From the NCBI RefSeq assembly GCF_029953285.1, contig NZ_JASAOI010000017.1, positions 1-64,000 on the forward strand: a stretch of DNA of 64,000 bases, in the 5' to 3' direction. This document shows, piece by piece, positions 1 to 8,366 of the stretch. This stretch comes from Yinghuangia seranimata (GTDB lineage Bacteria; Actinomycetota; Actinomycetes; Streptomycetales; Streptomycetaceae). Both the position numbers and the translations under genes were made by a program. Numbering within the stretch: position 1 is the first letter of the stretch; every line of letters starts with the position of its first letter. The notes under the pieces were generated by a model. That model was not told the origin of the DNA. It did not search any database and worked only from the letters and a program-made list of their open reading frames with translations.

Positions 1-124
1 GATCTGGCCCGCGCGCCCCCGGGCACCCCGCGGGGCGGCCCGGGGGGCCCCCCCCCGCGGGGCCCCGCCGACGCGTCTGCTCCCGCACAACGTCCAGCAC
101 CGCAACGCCTCAGGCAAGGACGCG

Positions 125-865
125 ATGCCCCGCATGACTTCGTTCTCCCGGCAGCGCCGCCGGATCGCCACATGGCTGGCCGCCGTCGCCGCACTCGTCG
201 GCTTCGTCACGGTCGGCCCGGCGGCCCCGACGGCCTCCGCCGCCACACCGTGCTCCAACGGCTACGTCGCGATCAGCTTCGACGACGGGCCGAGCGCGAT
301 GACCCCGCAGTACGTCCAGGCGCTGCACGACGCCGGCTACGTGAAGGCGACCTTCTTCCTCACCGGCGCCCACGCCCAGGACTACCCGCAGTACGTCAAC
401 CAGATCGCCGCCAACGGCAACTGGATCGGCAACCACTCGTACTCGCACCCGTTCCTCGACGAGGTCGGCGAGCCGAACGCGTTCAACGAACTGCTCGGCA
501 CGAACCAGATCCTGCAGTCGATGACCGGCCACGCGCCGACGCTCTTCCGCCCGCCGTACGGCCGGACGAACGCGCAGATCCGTCAGGACGCCACCAGCCT
601 CGGCATGACCGAAGTGCTGTGGACCAACGACACGTTCGACTACAACGGCGTCACCACCCAGGAGATCGTCGACAACGCGCTCCAGGTGAAGCCGGGCGGC
701 ATCATCCTGATGCACGAGGGCTACGAGACCACCCTCGCGGCGATCCCGCAGATCATCAACGGGCTCGCCGAACGCGGCCTGTGCGCGGGGAAGATCGTCC
801 CCAGCGCGACGCCGGTGACCGCGTGGGAAGGCACCACGTACTACGCCGTAGCCGCACACTGGTGA
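125..865 (+). CDS. Secreted polysaccharide deacetylase (NodB fold)
   Basis: A 246-residue exported carbohydrate esterase 4 enzyme, expected to remove acetyl groups from chitin-like or peptidoglycan glycans outside the cell. Residues 1-40 form a signal peptide (Arg-rich start, hydrophobic core, ASAA cleavage region). The NodB motifs are all visible: SFDDGPS (Asp53, Asp54), the metal-binding HSYSHP (His104, His108), RPPYG (142-146) and LMHEGY near the C-terminus. The ATG at 125 is preceded by AAGGA at five bases; an in-frame ATG three codons later is an alternative. A strong terminator follows, so this looks like a single-gene unit. The exact substrate cannot be told from sequence. Confidence 0.93.
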   Translation: MPRMTSFSRQRRRIATWLAAVAALVGFVTVGPAAPTASAATPCSNGYVAISFDDGPSAMTPQYVQALHDAGYVKATFFLTGAHAQDYPQYVNQIAANGNWIGNHSYSHPFLDEVGEPNAFNELLGTNQILQSMTGHAPTLFRPPYGRTNAQIRQDATSLGMTEVLWTNDTFDYNGVTTQEIVDNALQVKPGGIILMHEGYETTLAAIPQIINGLAERGLCAGKIVPSATPVTAWEGTTYYAVAAHW

Positions 866-899
866 CCCGGCGCAGCGAATCCGCTTAAAAGCCACGAAG

Positions 900-927
900 G
901 CGGGCCCCCTGATTCCAGGGGGCCCGC
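900..927 (+). terminator. Rho-independent terminator after the deacetylase gene
   Basis: A perfect 11-bp stem (GCGGGCCCCCT pairing with AGGGGGCCCGC) with a 6-nt loop is followed by TTT. It lies 35 nt after the deacetylase stop codon. Confidence 0.9.
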
Positions 928-1180
928 TTTCGCGTGTTTTGCCGCCCGTTCCCCGGATTATCCACCACGAAATTCGCCCAATATTTGTCGACAGCTCGAC
1001 AGGTTTATGTCCCGAAATCCGACAAACCCCGGGGCAGGTAAAAGAATGGGAACAAGGCTGTGACAATTCTCGGAGCGCGCAACCTTCGGCCCCTAGGCTG
1101 CCTAGGTCGATCGGCGGCCCCGTCATCTGTCCCCGCCGCACGCCCCCCATAGACGGTCCCAAATTGAGGGAGTGCAACAC
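928..1180 (+). promoter_or_regulatory. Upstream region of the thioester-protein gene with a GNAAC-N6-GTGAC box
   Basis: This stretch is less GC-rich than its neighbours and holds several regulatory-looking elements. An inverted repeat TGTCGA-CAGC-TCGACA lies at 986-1001. A direct repeat GGAAC-N6-GTGAC lies at 1049-1064; its 11-bp period is the arrangement described for MtrA boxes. Two CCTAGG hexamers lie at 1092-1097 and 1101-1106. GAGGGAG at 1166-1172 is the ribosome binding site for ATG 1181. No -10 element can be fixed with confidence. Confidence 0.45.
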
Positions 1181-2647
1181 ATGTCCCATTTCCCGGAACG
1201 GAGGACGGCCGTTCGCCGGCTGTCCGCTCTCGCGATGGCCTCGTCCCTGGCCGTCGGCGGAGCGATCCTCGCCGCCGCACCCGCGCACGCTGACAGCGGC
1301 GTCAAAGGCACCTACGAGAGCTTCGCCGACGTGACGGGCGACGGCAACCCCGACGACTCGATGCCGCTGATCGTCACCGGCAGCAGGCACAAGACCGTCC
1401 GCGCTGGTCTGATGAACCTCAAGCTGGACACGGGCGAGACGCTCAAGGTCTACTGCGTCGACATCGACACGGACACCGAAAAGGGCAACCAGTACTCCGA
1501 AAGCCCGTGGGACAACCAGGACGACAAGAGCACCTGGCCCAAGGGCGACAACTCCGCGCAGCGCCGTGCGAAGCTGAAGTGGATCCTGCTCAACTCGTTC
1601 CCGACCGTCGGTGTCGACAAGCTCAAGACCTACGCGGACATCCCTGACCTCGACGCGCAGGAAGCCGCAGCCGCGACGCAGGCCGCGCTGTGGCACTTCA
1701 GCGACAACATCACGCTGAACGACGACGGCAAGGTCGACGTCACCAAGCTGTACAAGAAGCTCGTGGCGGACGCCGACACGCACGGCATGGACACGTCCGA
1801 GCCGCCGACGACGCTCGCGCTGACCCCGGCGGAGTTGGGCCTGCAGCTCGACAAGGCGCCCAACGGGATCGGCCCGTTCACGGTGAAGACCAGCGCCAAG
1901 GGCAAGACGATCGACGCGGCGATCAAGAACAACCTGCCTGCGGGCGCGAAGCTGGTCGACAAGAACGGCGCGGCGGTCTCGAAGGTCGGCGACGGCGACG
2001 ATGTCTACGTCAAGCCCGCCGCAGGCGACACCAACGGGCAGGCCACCGTCCAGGTGTCCGGCAAGTCCAGCGCCGAGGTCGGTCGGCTGTTCACGGGTAC
2101 GCAGAAAGGCAAAAAGGACGAGCACGGCAACGAGGTCGCGGCTCAGAAGCTGATCCTCGCGCAGCGCAGCGACACGCAGGTGCAGGCCACCTCGGTCGCC
2201 AAGTGGGGGAAGGGCCCGCTGCCCGCCTACGCCGCCGAGGTGCAGTGCAAGCAGGGCGGCGTCGAGGTCACCGTGACCAACAACGGCGACCAGGACTTCG
2301 TCTTCACCCTCGACAACAAGCAGTCGACCGTGGCGAAGAACGGCGGCAAGATCACGCAGCTGGTCAAGGTCAACGAAGACCAGGCCTACACCATCCAGAT
2401 CATGCGCGACGGCAAGGTCGACAAGGAGTTCAAGGGCGTCCGCGACTGCGAGACCGCGTCCACGCCCACCACTCCCCCGACCACCCCGCCCGCCACGCCG
2501 GCTCCGCCCGCCCCCAAGGGTCCCGAGCTGGCCCAGACCGGTGGTGACGGCAGCGGCAACACGGCCCTCTACCTGAGCGGCGGCGCGGTGCTGCTGCTCG
2601 GCGGCGGCCTGGTGTTCTTCGTCGTGCGTCGCCGCACGGCGCAGTAG
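1181..2647 (+). CDS. Thioester-domain (TQXA) cell-surface protein with LAXTG sortase anchor
   Basis: A 488-residue surface protein. A Sec signal peptide covers about residues 1-37. An N-terminal thioester domain follows: Cys92 in VYCVDID and Gln167 in ATQAALWHF are the pair that forms the internal Cys-Gln thioester in this family, a reactive bond thought to capture host or surface nucleophiles. Ig-like stretches follow, then a Pro/Thr linker, LAQTG (450-454), a transmembrane segment and an RRR tail, matching sortase E substrates of actinomycetes. GTG 1172 is in frame, but GAGGGAG sits eight bases before ATG 1181, so 1181 is preferred. It is transcribed alone, ending in a shared terminator. 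Confidence 0.9.
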   Translation: MSHFPERRTAVRRLSALAMASSLAVGGAILAAAPAHADSGVKGTYESFADVTGDGNPDDSMPLIVTGSRHKTVRAGLMNLKLDTGETLKVYCVDIDTDTEKGNQYSESPWDNQDDKSTWPKGDNSAQRRAKLKWILLNSFPTVGVDKLKTYADIPDLDAQEAAAATQAALWHFSDNITLNDDGKVDVTKLYKKLVADADTHGMDTSEPPTTLALTPAELGLQLDKAPNGIGPFTVKTSAKGKTIDAAIKNNLPAGAKLVDKNGAAVSKVGDGDDVYVKPAAGDTNGQATVQVSGKSSAEVGRLFTGTQKGKKDEHGNEVAAQKLILAQRSDTQVQATSVAKWGKGPLPAYAAEVQCKQGGVEVTVTNNGDQDFVFTLDNKQSTVAKNGGKITQLVKVNEDQAYTIQIMRDGKVDKEFKGVRDCETASTPTTPPTTPPATPAPPAPKGPELAQTGGDGSGNTALYLSGGAVLLLGGGLVFFVVRRRTAQ

Positions 2648-2671
2648 CCCGCCCCTGAAGGACTGAGACAA

Positions 2672-2712
2672 CGGAAGGCCCCGGACACGGAGTTCGTGTC
2701 CGGGGCCTTCCG
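2672..2712. terminator. Bidirectional terminator between the thioester-protein gene and purH
   Basis: A perfect 18-bp stem (2672-2689 with 2695-2712) and a 5-nt loop lie between the convergent stop codons at 2647 (+) and 2791 (-). The flanking ACAA and TTGT can extend the stem past a small bulge. Confidence 0.9.
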
Positions 2713-2790
2713 CGTTGTGTCGATCAGGCCTTCAGCTGTTCGGTGTTCGACCAGTCCGACCGTGCCGCCGTTCGGGACCGGTCGGACCGG

Positions 2791-4368
2791 TCAGTGGAAG
2801 AAGTGCCGCGTCCCGGTGAAGTACATGGTCACGCCGGCCGCCTTCGCCGCCTCCACGACCAGCTCGTCGCGTACCGAACCACCCGGCTGCACAACGGCCT
2901 TGATGCCCGCCGCGGTCAGCACCTCGAGCCCGTCGGGGAACGGGAAGAACGCGTCGGACGCCGCGACCGAGCCGAGCGCCCGCTCGCCGGCCCGCTGCAC
3001 CGACAGGCGCGCCGAGTCGACCCGGTTGACCTGGCCCATGCCGACGCCGACCGTCGCGCCGCCGGAGGCCAGCAGGATGGCGTTGGACTTGACGGCCCGC
3101 ACCGAGCGCCACGCGAACACGAGGTCGCGCAGCGTCGCCTCGTCGGCGGCCTCGCCGGTGGCGAGCGTCCAGTTCGCGGGGTCGTCGCCCTCGGCCTGGA
3201 AGCGGTCGGCGTTCTGCAGCAGCAGGCCGCCGTCGATCTGCCGGAACTCCGCGGACCCCGAAGAGACCGCGGGCGCCTCGGGAGCGCGCAGGACGCGGAT
3301 GTTCTTCTTGCGGGCGAGCACCTCGACGGCGCCGTCCTCGTAGTCCGGGGCGACGATGACCTCGGTGAAGATCTCCGCGACCTGCTCGGCCATCGCCACC
3401 GACACCGGGCGGTTCACGGCGATGACGCCGCCGAACGCCGAGACGGGGTCGCACTCGTGGGCGAGGCGGTGCGCCTCCGCGACGTCCGCGCCGATCGCGA
3501 TGCCGCACGGGTTGGCGTGCTTGATGATGGCGACGCACGGCTCGGTGTGGTCGTACGCGGCGCGGCGGGCCGCGTCGGTGTCCACGTAGTTGTTGTACGA
3601 CATCTCCTTGCCGTGCAGCTGCTCGGCGCCCGCGAGGCCGCCGGTGCCGTTGCTGTACAGCGCGGCCGCCTGGTGCGGGTTCTCGCCGTACCGCAGCACG
3701 TTCTGGCGCTCGCGCACGGAGCCGAGGAAGGCCGGGAACTGCTCGTCGTCCGCCGGGGCGTAGACGTTGGAGAACCAGGACGCGACGGCGACGTCGTAGG
3801 CGGCGGTGTGCGCGAACGCCTCGCCGGCCAGGCGCTTGCGGGTGGCCAGGTCGAACCCGCCGTCGGTGACGGCGGCGAGCACGTCCGCGTAGCGCGCGGG
3901 GCTGGTCACGACGGCGACCGACGGGTGGTTCTTGGCGGCGGCGCGGACCATCGACGGGCCGCCGATGTCGATCTGCTCGACGCACTCGTCCGGCGTCGCG
4001 CCCGAGTCGACGGTCGCCTGGAACGGGTAGAGGTTGACCACGACGAGGTCGAACGGCTTGACGTCGAGCTCCTCGAGCTGCGCGCGGTGCGACTCGAGGC
4101 GCAGGTCGGCGAGGATGCCGGCGTGGACGCGCGGGTGCAGCGTCTTGACCCGGCCGTCGAGGCACTCGGGGAAGCCGGTCAGCTCCTCCACCTTGGTGAC
4201 CGGGACGCCGGCCGCGGCGATCTTCCCGGCGGTGGAGCCGGTCGAGACGAGCTCGACCCCGGCGGCGTGCAGCCCCTGGGCGAGCTCCTCAAGCCCGGTC
4301 TTGTCGTACACGCTGACCAGCGCGCGGCGGATCGGACGCTTGTTCGGGGAGCTCTCGGGGGTGCTCAT
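2791..4368 (-). CDS. purH: Bifunctional AICAR formyltransferase / IMP cyclohydrolase
   Basis: A 525-residue enzyme for the last two steps of de novo IMP synthesis: formyl transfer to AICAR from 10-formyl-THF, then ring closure. The N-terminal MGS-like cyclohydrolase domain starts [14 protein letters not shown] and contains STGSTAGKI. The C-terminal AICARFT domain shows RYGENPHQ, the KHANPCG motif and a C-terminal [10 protein letters not shown]. The length is normal for the family. The ATG at 4368 overlaps the purN stop (ATGA), so the two are probably translationally coupled and balanced. Confidence 0.97.
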   Translation of the reverse strand: MSTPESSPNKRPIRRALVSVYDKTGLEELAQGLHAAGVELVSTGSTAGKIAAAGVPVTKVEELTGFPECLDGRVKTLHPRVHAGILADLRLESHRAQLEELDVKPFDLVVVNLYPFQATVDSGATPDECVEQIDIGGPSMVRAAAKNHPSVAVVTSPARYADVLAAVTDGGFDLATRKRLAGEAFAHTAAYDVAVASWFSNVYAPADDEQFPAFLGSVRERQNVLRYGENPHQAAALYSNGTGGLAGAEQLHGKEMSYNNYVDTDAARRAAYDHTEPCVAIIKHANPCGIAIGADVAEAHRLAHECDPVSAFGGVIAVNRPVSVAMAEQVAEIFTEVIVAPDYEDGAVEVLARKKNIRVLRAPEAPAVSSGSAEFRQIDGGLLLQNADRFQAEGDDPANWTLATGEAADEATLRDLVFAWRSVRAVKSNAILLASGGATVGVGMGQVNRVDSARLSVQRAGERALGSVAASDAFFPFPDGLEVLTAAGIKAVVQPGGSVRDELVVEAAKAAGVTMYFTGTRHFFH

Positions 4369-5009
4369 GATCCGAGTCGGACCTTTCTTCCTTCGATGCG
4401 GTAGCCCTCGCGGGCGAGGCGGCCCACGATGTCGACGAGCAGGGAACGCTCGACAGTCTTGATGCGCTCGTGCAGCGCGTCTCCGCCGTCGGCGTCGTCG
4501 CCGTCCTCGACCGCGACCACGCCCTGGGCGATGATCGGGCCGGTGTCGACGCCCGCGTCGACGAAGTGGACGGTGCAGCCGGTCACCTTCGCGCCGTACG
4601 CGAGCGCGTCGCGCACGCCGTGCGCGCCGGGGAACGACGGGAGCAGGGCGGGGTGGGTGTTGACCGTGCGGCCCTCGAAACGGGCCAGGAACACCGGCCC
4701 GACGATCTTCATGAAGCCCGCGGACACCACCAGGTCCGGCTGGTACGCGGCGACCGTGTCGGTCAGCGCGGCGTCCCACGCGGCGCGGTCCTCGTACGCC
4801 TTGACCGCGACCACGTGCGTCGGGACGCCGGCCTTCTCGGCCCGCTCGAGGCCCAGGATGCCGTCGCGGTCCGCGACCACGGCGACGACCTCGGCGCCGT
4901 ACGCCGTGTCGGCGGTCGCGTCGAGCAGCGCCTGGAGGTTGGAGCCCGATCCGGACACAAGGACGACGAGCCGCGCGGGCCCGGGAATGCGCGGGGCGTA
5001 GACGGCCAC
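4365..5009 (-). CDS. purN: Phosphoribosylglycinamide formyltransferase
   Basis: A 214-residue GAR transformylase using 10-formyl-THF in purine synthesis. The N-terminal loop VSGSGSNLQ binds the phosphoribosyl group. [15 protein letters not shown] holds the catalytic Asn and His, and [13 protein letters not shown] holds the catalytic Asp region. GTG 5009 is chosen because it gives [20 protein letters not shown], the usual short lead-in; the upstream sequence offers only a weak AAAGAG site. A more distal GTG (5054) is possible. Its stop overlaps the purH start by 4 nt. Confidence 0.95.
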   Translation of the reverse strand: MAVYAPRIPGPARLVVLVSGSGSNLQALLDATADTAYGAEVVAVVADRDGILGLERAEKAGVPTHVVAVKAYEDRAAWDAALTDTVAAYQPDLVVSAGFMKIVGPVFLARFEGRTVNTHPALLPSFPGAHGVRDALAYGAKVTGCTVHFVDAGVDTGPIIAQGVVAVEDGDDADGGDALHERIKTVERSLLVDIVGRLAREGYRIEGRKVRLGS

Positions 5010-5342
5010 AGCGGGGGCTCTTTCCGAACGGGGCGGAACGGGGTGAATAGGCACGCCGGGAACACGCGGGCGGCGCCCGAACGTCAGCAACGATAGCGTC
5101 AGGTGGTGTGCGGTACCGAACCAGGGACCACCACCGGGACCGGGGTCGGCGCACACACGTACGATCCCGGGTAAAGAACGGCACCGGCCGGCTCGCACAG
5201 CCGCGCCCGTAGTACGGAGGTCGGGCGCACTGCTGGACGAGGCCAGGCGCGGCAGGTACGCGGCAACCCGTGGGATGGACGCCGTGAGGCATTGGGAGCG
5301 GGTGCCCGTTGGGGATCCGGCACGACGAGGGCAGGCACACAC
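5010..5342. promoter_or_regulatory. Divergent intergenic region purN / membrane protein
   Basis: 333 bp between two divergent genes must hold the promoter of purN-purH (minus) and that of the membrane protein (plus). No consensus -35/-10 pair, riboswitch or convincing operator could be recognised. Minus-strand CTGACGCTATCGT near 5088-5100 is only a weak promoter-like match. Confidence 0.3.
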
Positions 5343-6059
5343 ATGAGTACGGGCAACGAGACCGACGAGCGGGATCCGTACGCCCCGCCGCCGGAGGGGG
5401 CGCCCGATCGTCCGCCGGCCGCGCCGTGGAACCTCCCCGGTTCGGGGGGCTCCGGCTCGGACGGCCAGGGCGGCGGCCCGTGGGGCGACCCGCGGTCCGG
5501 CCGCGACCAGCGCCCTGACCGGGACCGCGACCGGGACCGGGACCGCGAGCGGCGCGACGACGAGCGCACACCCGTCGACCCGCGGAAGCGCAACGCGCGC
5601 ATCGCCGTGTGGCTCGGCGTGTGGGGCCTCGTCATCGCCGTGACGGTCCGCGAGGAGATCGGTCTCGTGATGGGCATCGCGGCGACCGTCCTGGGCGTCC
5701 GCTCCCTCCGCGGCACCTCCCCCGCCCGCGTCGGCCCCCGCATCGAGCAGGGCCCCGGCGGCACCGCCCGCACCCCGGGCCGCGCCCGCCGCCTCGCCCG
5801 GCCCGCCCGCGTCGAAACCCCGCCCACCGCCTCCGTCCAAGGCACCATCGCCCGCCCCCAGGGCGCCCTCGCCGGGCTCGTCGCCGGCGCCCTGACGGTG
5901 GTCTTCGTCCTGGGCGTATGGGGCTTCCGCACCTGGCAGAGCGACTACTACGACTGCATGGACGCCGCCCTGACGAACACCGCTGAGAAGCAGTGCAAGC
6001 AGGAGCTCCCGAGCATGTTCCGCAGCCTGGTGGACGAGGTCGACAACAAGTACGTCTGA
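5343..6059 (+). CDS. Conserved actinobacterial membrane protein of unknown function
   Basis: A 238-residue protein. The first ~75 residues are disordered, Pro/Gly-rich and then charged, with an [11 protein letters not shown] run. The first hydrophobic stretch covers [28 protein letters not shown], possibly a re-entrant pair. The second, [21 protein letters not shown], is followed by a short external tail with two Cys (YYDCMDAAL...EKQCKQEL) spaced as if for a disulfide. The ATG at 5343 lacks a strong ribosome binding site. The position beside purN/purH suggests a housekeeping membrane protein, but no function can be assigned. Confidence 0.75.
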   Translation: MSTGNETDERDPYAPPPEGAPDRPPAAPWNLPGSGGSGSDGQGGGPWGDPRSGRDQRPDRDRDRDRDRERRDDERTPVDPRKRNARIAVWLGVWGLVIAVTVREEIGLVMGIAATVLGVRSLRGTSPARVGPRIEQGPGGTARTPGRARRLARPARVETPPTASVQGTIARPQGALAGLVAGALTVVFVLGVWGFRTWQSDYYDCMDAALTNTAEKQCKQELPSMFRSLVDEVDNKYV

Positions 6060-6103
6060 CCCGACGGGCCTCCGACAACCACCGAGGCCCACCGAACACC
6101 GAC

Positions 6104-6140
6104 CGGGGCCGCCCACGCGCAAAGCGCGAAGGCGGCCCCG
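6104..6140 (+). terminator. Terminator after the membrane protein
   Basis: A 10-bp stem CGGGGCCGCC / GGCGGCCCCG encloses a second small stem CGCGC-AAA-GCGCG, followed by TTCG and a T/G-rich stretch. It lies 44 nt past the stop at 6059. Confidence 0.75.
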
Positions 6141-6676
6141 TTCGCTGTGTAGGCGCTGCTAGGGCATACGAGCGCCCAGGCGGCGCCCGACGCAGGCGGC
6201 GCAAACGACGGCACGACCACGAGCCGACCGCCACCGCCACACCGCCACACCGCCACCGCGAAGGGTGCCGCCCGAACGGCACCGGATCGCAACCCCGGCC
6301 GCCCTGACCCGACACCCCGTCAGACCACGGGCCCACCCTCGGTGTTCGCACTTGCGCGAAGTACGCCGCCTGGGCACAGTCGCAGCGCCCCCACCTCACA
6401 CACACGAAGCCTTCCGCCGCGCGCTCCAAGCTCCCCGCCCAGACACCGTCAGGTTGTCCCGCGCCGCGGGCGAGCGGACGTCAGACCGTCATCGACGCCG
6501 AAGGCCGGTGTCCACGACTCGCCCGCTGCGCGCCGCTCGCCGCCCCTTCGCGGCGGCTACGCCGTCAGATCGCAGACTCGCCCGGCACCCCGCGCCGAGT
6601 TGCCGCAGCGCGGGCACTCGTACACCGTCGAAGCGCCCCTCGCCTCGTCTGCGGGTGGGCTCTCGTCGGGGCGGGG
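6141..6676. other. Long intergenic gap without a recognisable gene
   Basis: 536 bp between the terminator and the PerM-like gene (minus strand). It holds a short CCGCCAC(A) tandem run near 6229-6260 and, on the minus strand in frame with the PerM-like gene after its stop, a stretch reading VYECPRCGNSARG before another stop near 6570. That CPRCG looks like half a zinc ribbon but has no start codon or ribosome binding site. Overlapping long open frames here are antisense artefacts of GC bias. Confidence 0.4.
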
Positions 6677-8134
6677 TCATGGCGTCGGGGTGGGCTGTTC
6701 CGGGACTGCGACCACGACTGTTTCGAGGGCCGCGGCGGATTTCACGGTTCGCCAGCGGTACCAGGCGGCGATCAGGGCTGTCAGGGCGGCGACGGTCGTG
6801 ACCTCGGCGGTGATGGCGGCGGCGGTGGTCAGGACGTGGGGGCCGACGCGGGTCAGGCGGTGGGTGCCGGCCGCGCCGGTGGAGAGCCAGGTGGCGGTGG
6901 CGGTGAGGGCGCCCGCGACGGGGCCTGCCGCGGCGGCGGTGGCTGTGGCGGTCCAGAGGCGGCCTGCCTGGCCCGTGCGAGAGGCGAGGAGGCCCGCTGT
7001 GAGGCCCGCGGCGAGGGGGACAGCGAGGGTGCACCAGCCTGCCGGGGTCGGGCCGCCCGGGAGGGCGCCGAGGAGCGGTAGGGCCGGAAGGGCGCCGAGC
7101 TTCACGCCGGTGGGTGCCACGGTCGTGCCGACGCCGACCGCGAACCCGGCGCACGACGCGTACGCGACGGCGCACGCGATCGCGTTCGGCATGAGCGCGG
7201 CGCACAGCAGCGCGAGCCCGATGGTGTCGGGTGCCCGCTCCGCGACCTGGTCGGCGAGCGCGGTGACCCGGTCGAGGTGGGTCACCAGCGCGGCCGAGAC
7301 GACGACCGCTCCGCCGGCCGCGAGGGTGGCCGCGGCGGCGGCGCCCGCGCGTACCGCAGTCCCTGCCGGAAGGGCGAACGGTCGGAGCCGGTCCGCGACC
7401 TGACGGGGCATCCGGTCCGGCAGCGCCTCGAACGCTCCCGCCCGCGCCGCACCGTACGTCGCCAGTACGAGCGCGGCGGCGCCGGCCGCGAGCGGGGCAC
7501 GTTCGCGTACGGGCTGGATGGCGTCGGTGCCGCAGATGACCGCGAGGCCGTACGCGCATGCCGCGTACACCCCCGTGCACGCGGCGAGGGCGAGCGCCGC
7601 CGCGCGGACGGGGTGCCCGTCGGGCCCGGCGGTGTCGGGCGAGGCGGCCGCGGCGCAGCGGCGTCCGGCCCGGATCAGGACGACGACGAGCGGGACGGTG
7701 ACGCCGAGCGGCACGATCCCGAGCCGCACCGGCGCCGCGCCCGGCTGGTCGCCCGCGACGTCGAGGCCGACGCGCTGTGCGGCGAGCCAGATCTGCCCGG
7801 CCGTGCGCAGGATCGCGCCGGGGTCGGTGAACCCGCCCGCGAAGGCGTCGGCGAGCACGGCGACGAGGACCGGCGCGACGGCGATGCCCATGCCGAGGCC
7901 GACCGCGGTCAGTCCGGCGAGCGCGCCGTCGAGTGTCGCGCGGAGGTCGGCGGCGTGTTCGCCGAGCGGTCCGGCGTCGGCGTCGAAGCCGCCGTCGGGG
8001 TCGTCGTCCGGGCCGTCGTCGGGATGAAGGTCCGTCGCGAGGACGGCGTCCTCGACATCGGTGTGGAGGCCCGCGCCGCGGTCGGCCCCTGGGTGGCTCG
8101 GCGGCGCTGGTACGGGGGTGTCGCTCACGATCAC
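6677..8134 (-). CDS. DUF6350 (PerM-like) polytopic membrane protein
   Basis: A protein of about 485 residues with an acidic N-terminal segment (DDGPDDDPDGGFDADAG) and roughly ten hydrophobic helices separated by Ala/Gly/Arg-rich loops. This matches the DUF6350 family, often labelled cell-division protein PerM in actinobacteria, a membrane protein implicated in envelope integrity and divisome stability. Its position between purN/purH and sucC/sucD is the usual one in Streptomyces-like genomes. The start is uncertain: GTG 8134 and GTG 8128 are both in frame and neither has a strong Shine-Dalgarno site. Confidence 0.8.
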   Translation of the reverse strand: MIVSDTPVPAPPSHPGADRGAGLHTDVEDAVLATDLHPDDGPDDDPDGGFDADAGPLGEHAADLRATLDGALAGLTAVGLGMGIAVAPVLVAVLADAFAGGFTDPGAILRTAGQIWLAAQRVGLDVAGDQPGAAPVRLGIVPLGVTVPLVVVLIRAGRRCAAAASPDTAGPDGHPVRAAALALAACTGVYAACAYGLAVICGTDAIQPVRERAPLAAGAAALVLATYGAARAGAFEALPDRMPRQVADRLRPFALPAGTAVRAGAAAAATLAAGGAVVVSAALVTHLDRVTALADQVAERAPDTIGLALLCAALMPNAIACAVAYASCAGFAVGVGTTVAPTGVKLGALPALPLLGALPGGPTPAGWCTLAVPLAAGLTAGLLASRTGQAGRLWTATATAAAAGPVAGALTATATWLSTGAAGTHRLTRVGPHVLTTAAAITAEVTTVAALTALIAAWYRWRTVKSAAALETVVVAVPEQPTPTP

Positions 8135-8366
8135 TCATGCTGCCAATGCCGAGGCGATCCGCCCGGTATATGGCGTTCGCTCCGATCGTGTCGGCCGATA
8201 TCGGCCTCGGTTGATCAGTTTTGATTAGAAATATTGCATTACTAATCATTCAAGGGGGTATCGGCGCACCCAGGCGGATGCTCCACCCGTCCCGTTCCGC
8301 ACGGTCCGGCACACGAGCAACCGGGACCGACGCACCACCGGAGCGAGCACGGGGAGCACCGCAGGC
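8135..8366. promoter_or_regulatory. AT-rich divergent promoter region with palindromes
   Basis: The region between the PerM-like gene (minus) and the sigma-like gene (plus) contains a perfect 14-bp palindrome GGCCGATATCGGCC at 8193-8206. It also has an unusually AT-rich inverted repeat, TGATTAG-N13-CTAATCA, at 8222-8248. The 8210-8262 stretch is far more AT-rich than the rest of the window and probably contains promoters in both directions. GGGGAG about eight bases before ATG 8367 is the ribosome binding site of the plus-strand gene. Confidence 0.5.

Noticed and set aside
1-124. CCCCGCGGGG palindromes (26-35 and 53-62) at the left edge as an origin or telomere-like element
   Set aside because: Too short and too GC-rich to distinguish from chance, and cut by the window edge; at most a terminator of an upstream gene.
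110-2671. Very long minus-strand open frame (853 codons) opposite the deacetylase and thioester genes
   Set aside because: Composition is Arg/Gly/Val/Leu-rich with no motif, and it is fully antisense to two well-supported genes; typical of GC-biased DNA.
6570-6676. CPRCG zinc-ribbon-like stretch in frame after the PerM-like stop codon
   Set aside because: No start codon or ribosome binding site and only one CxxC pair; it would require stop read-through.
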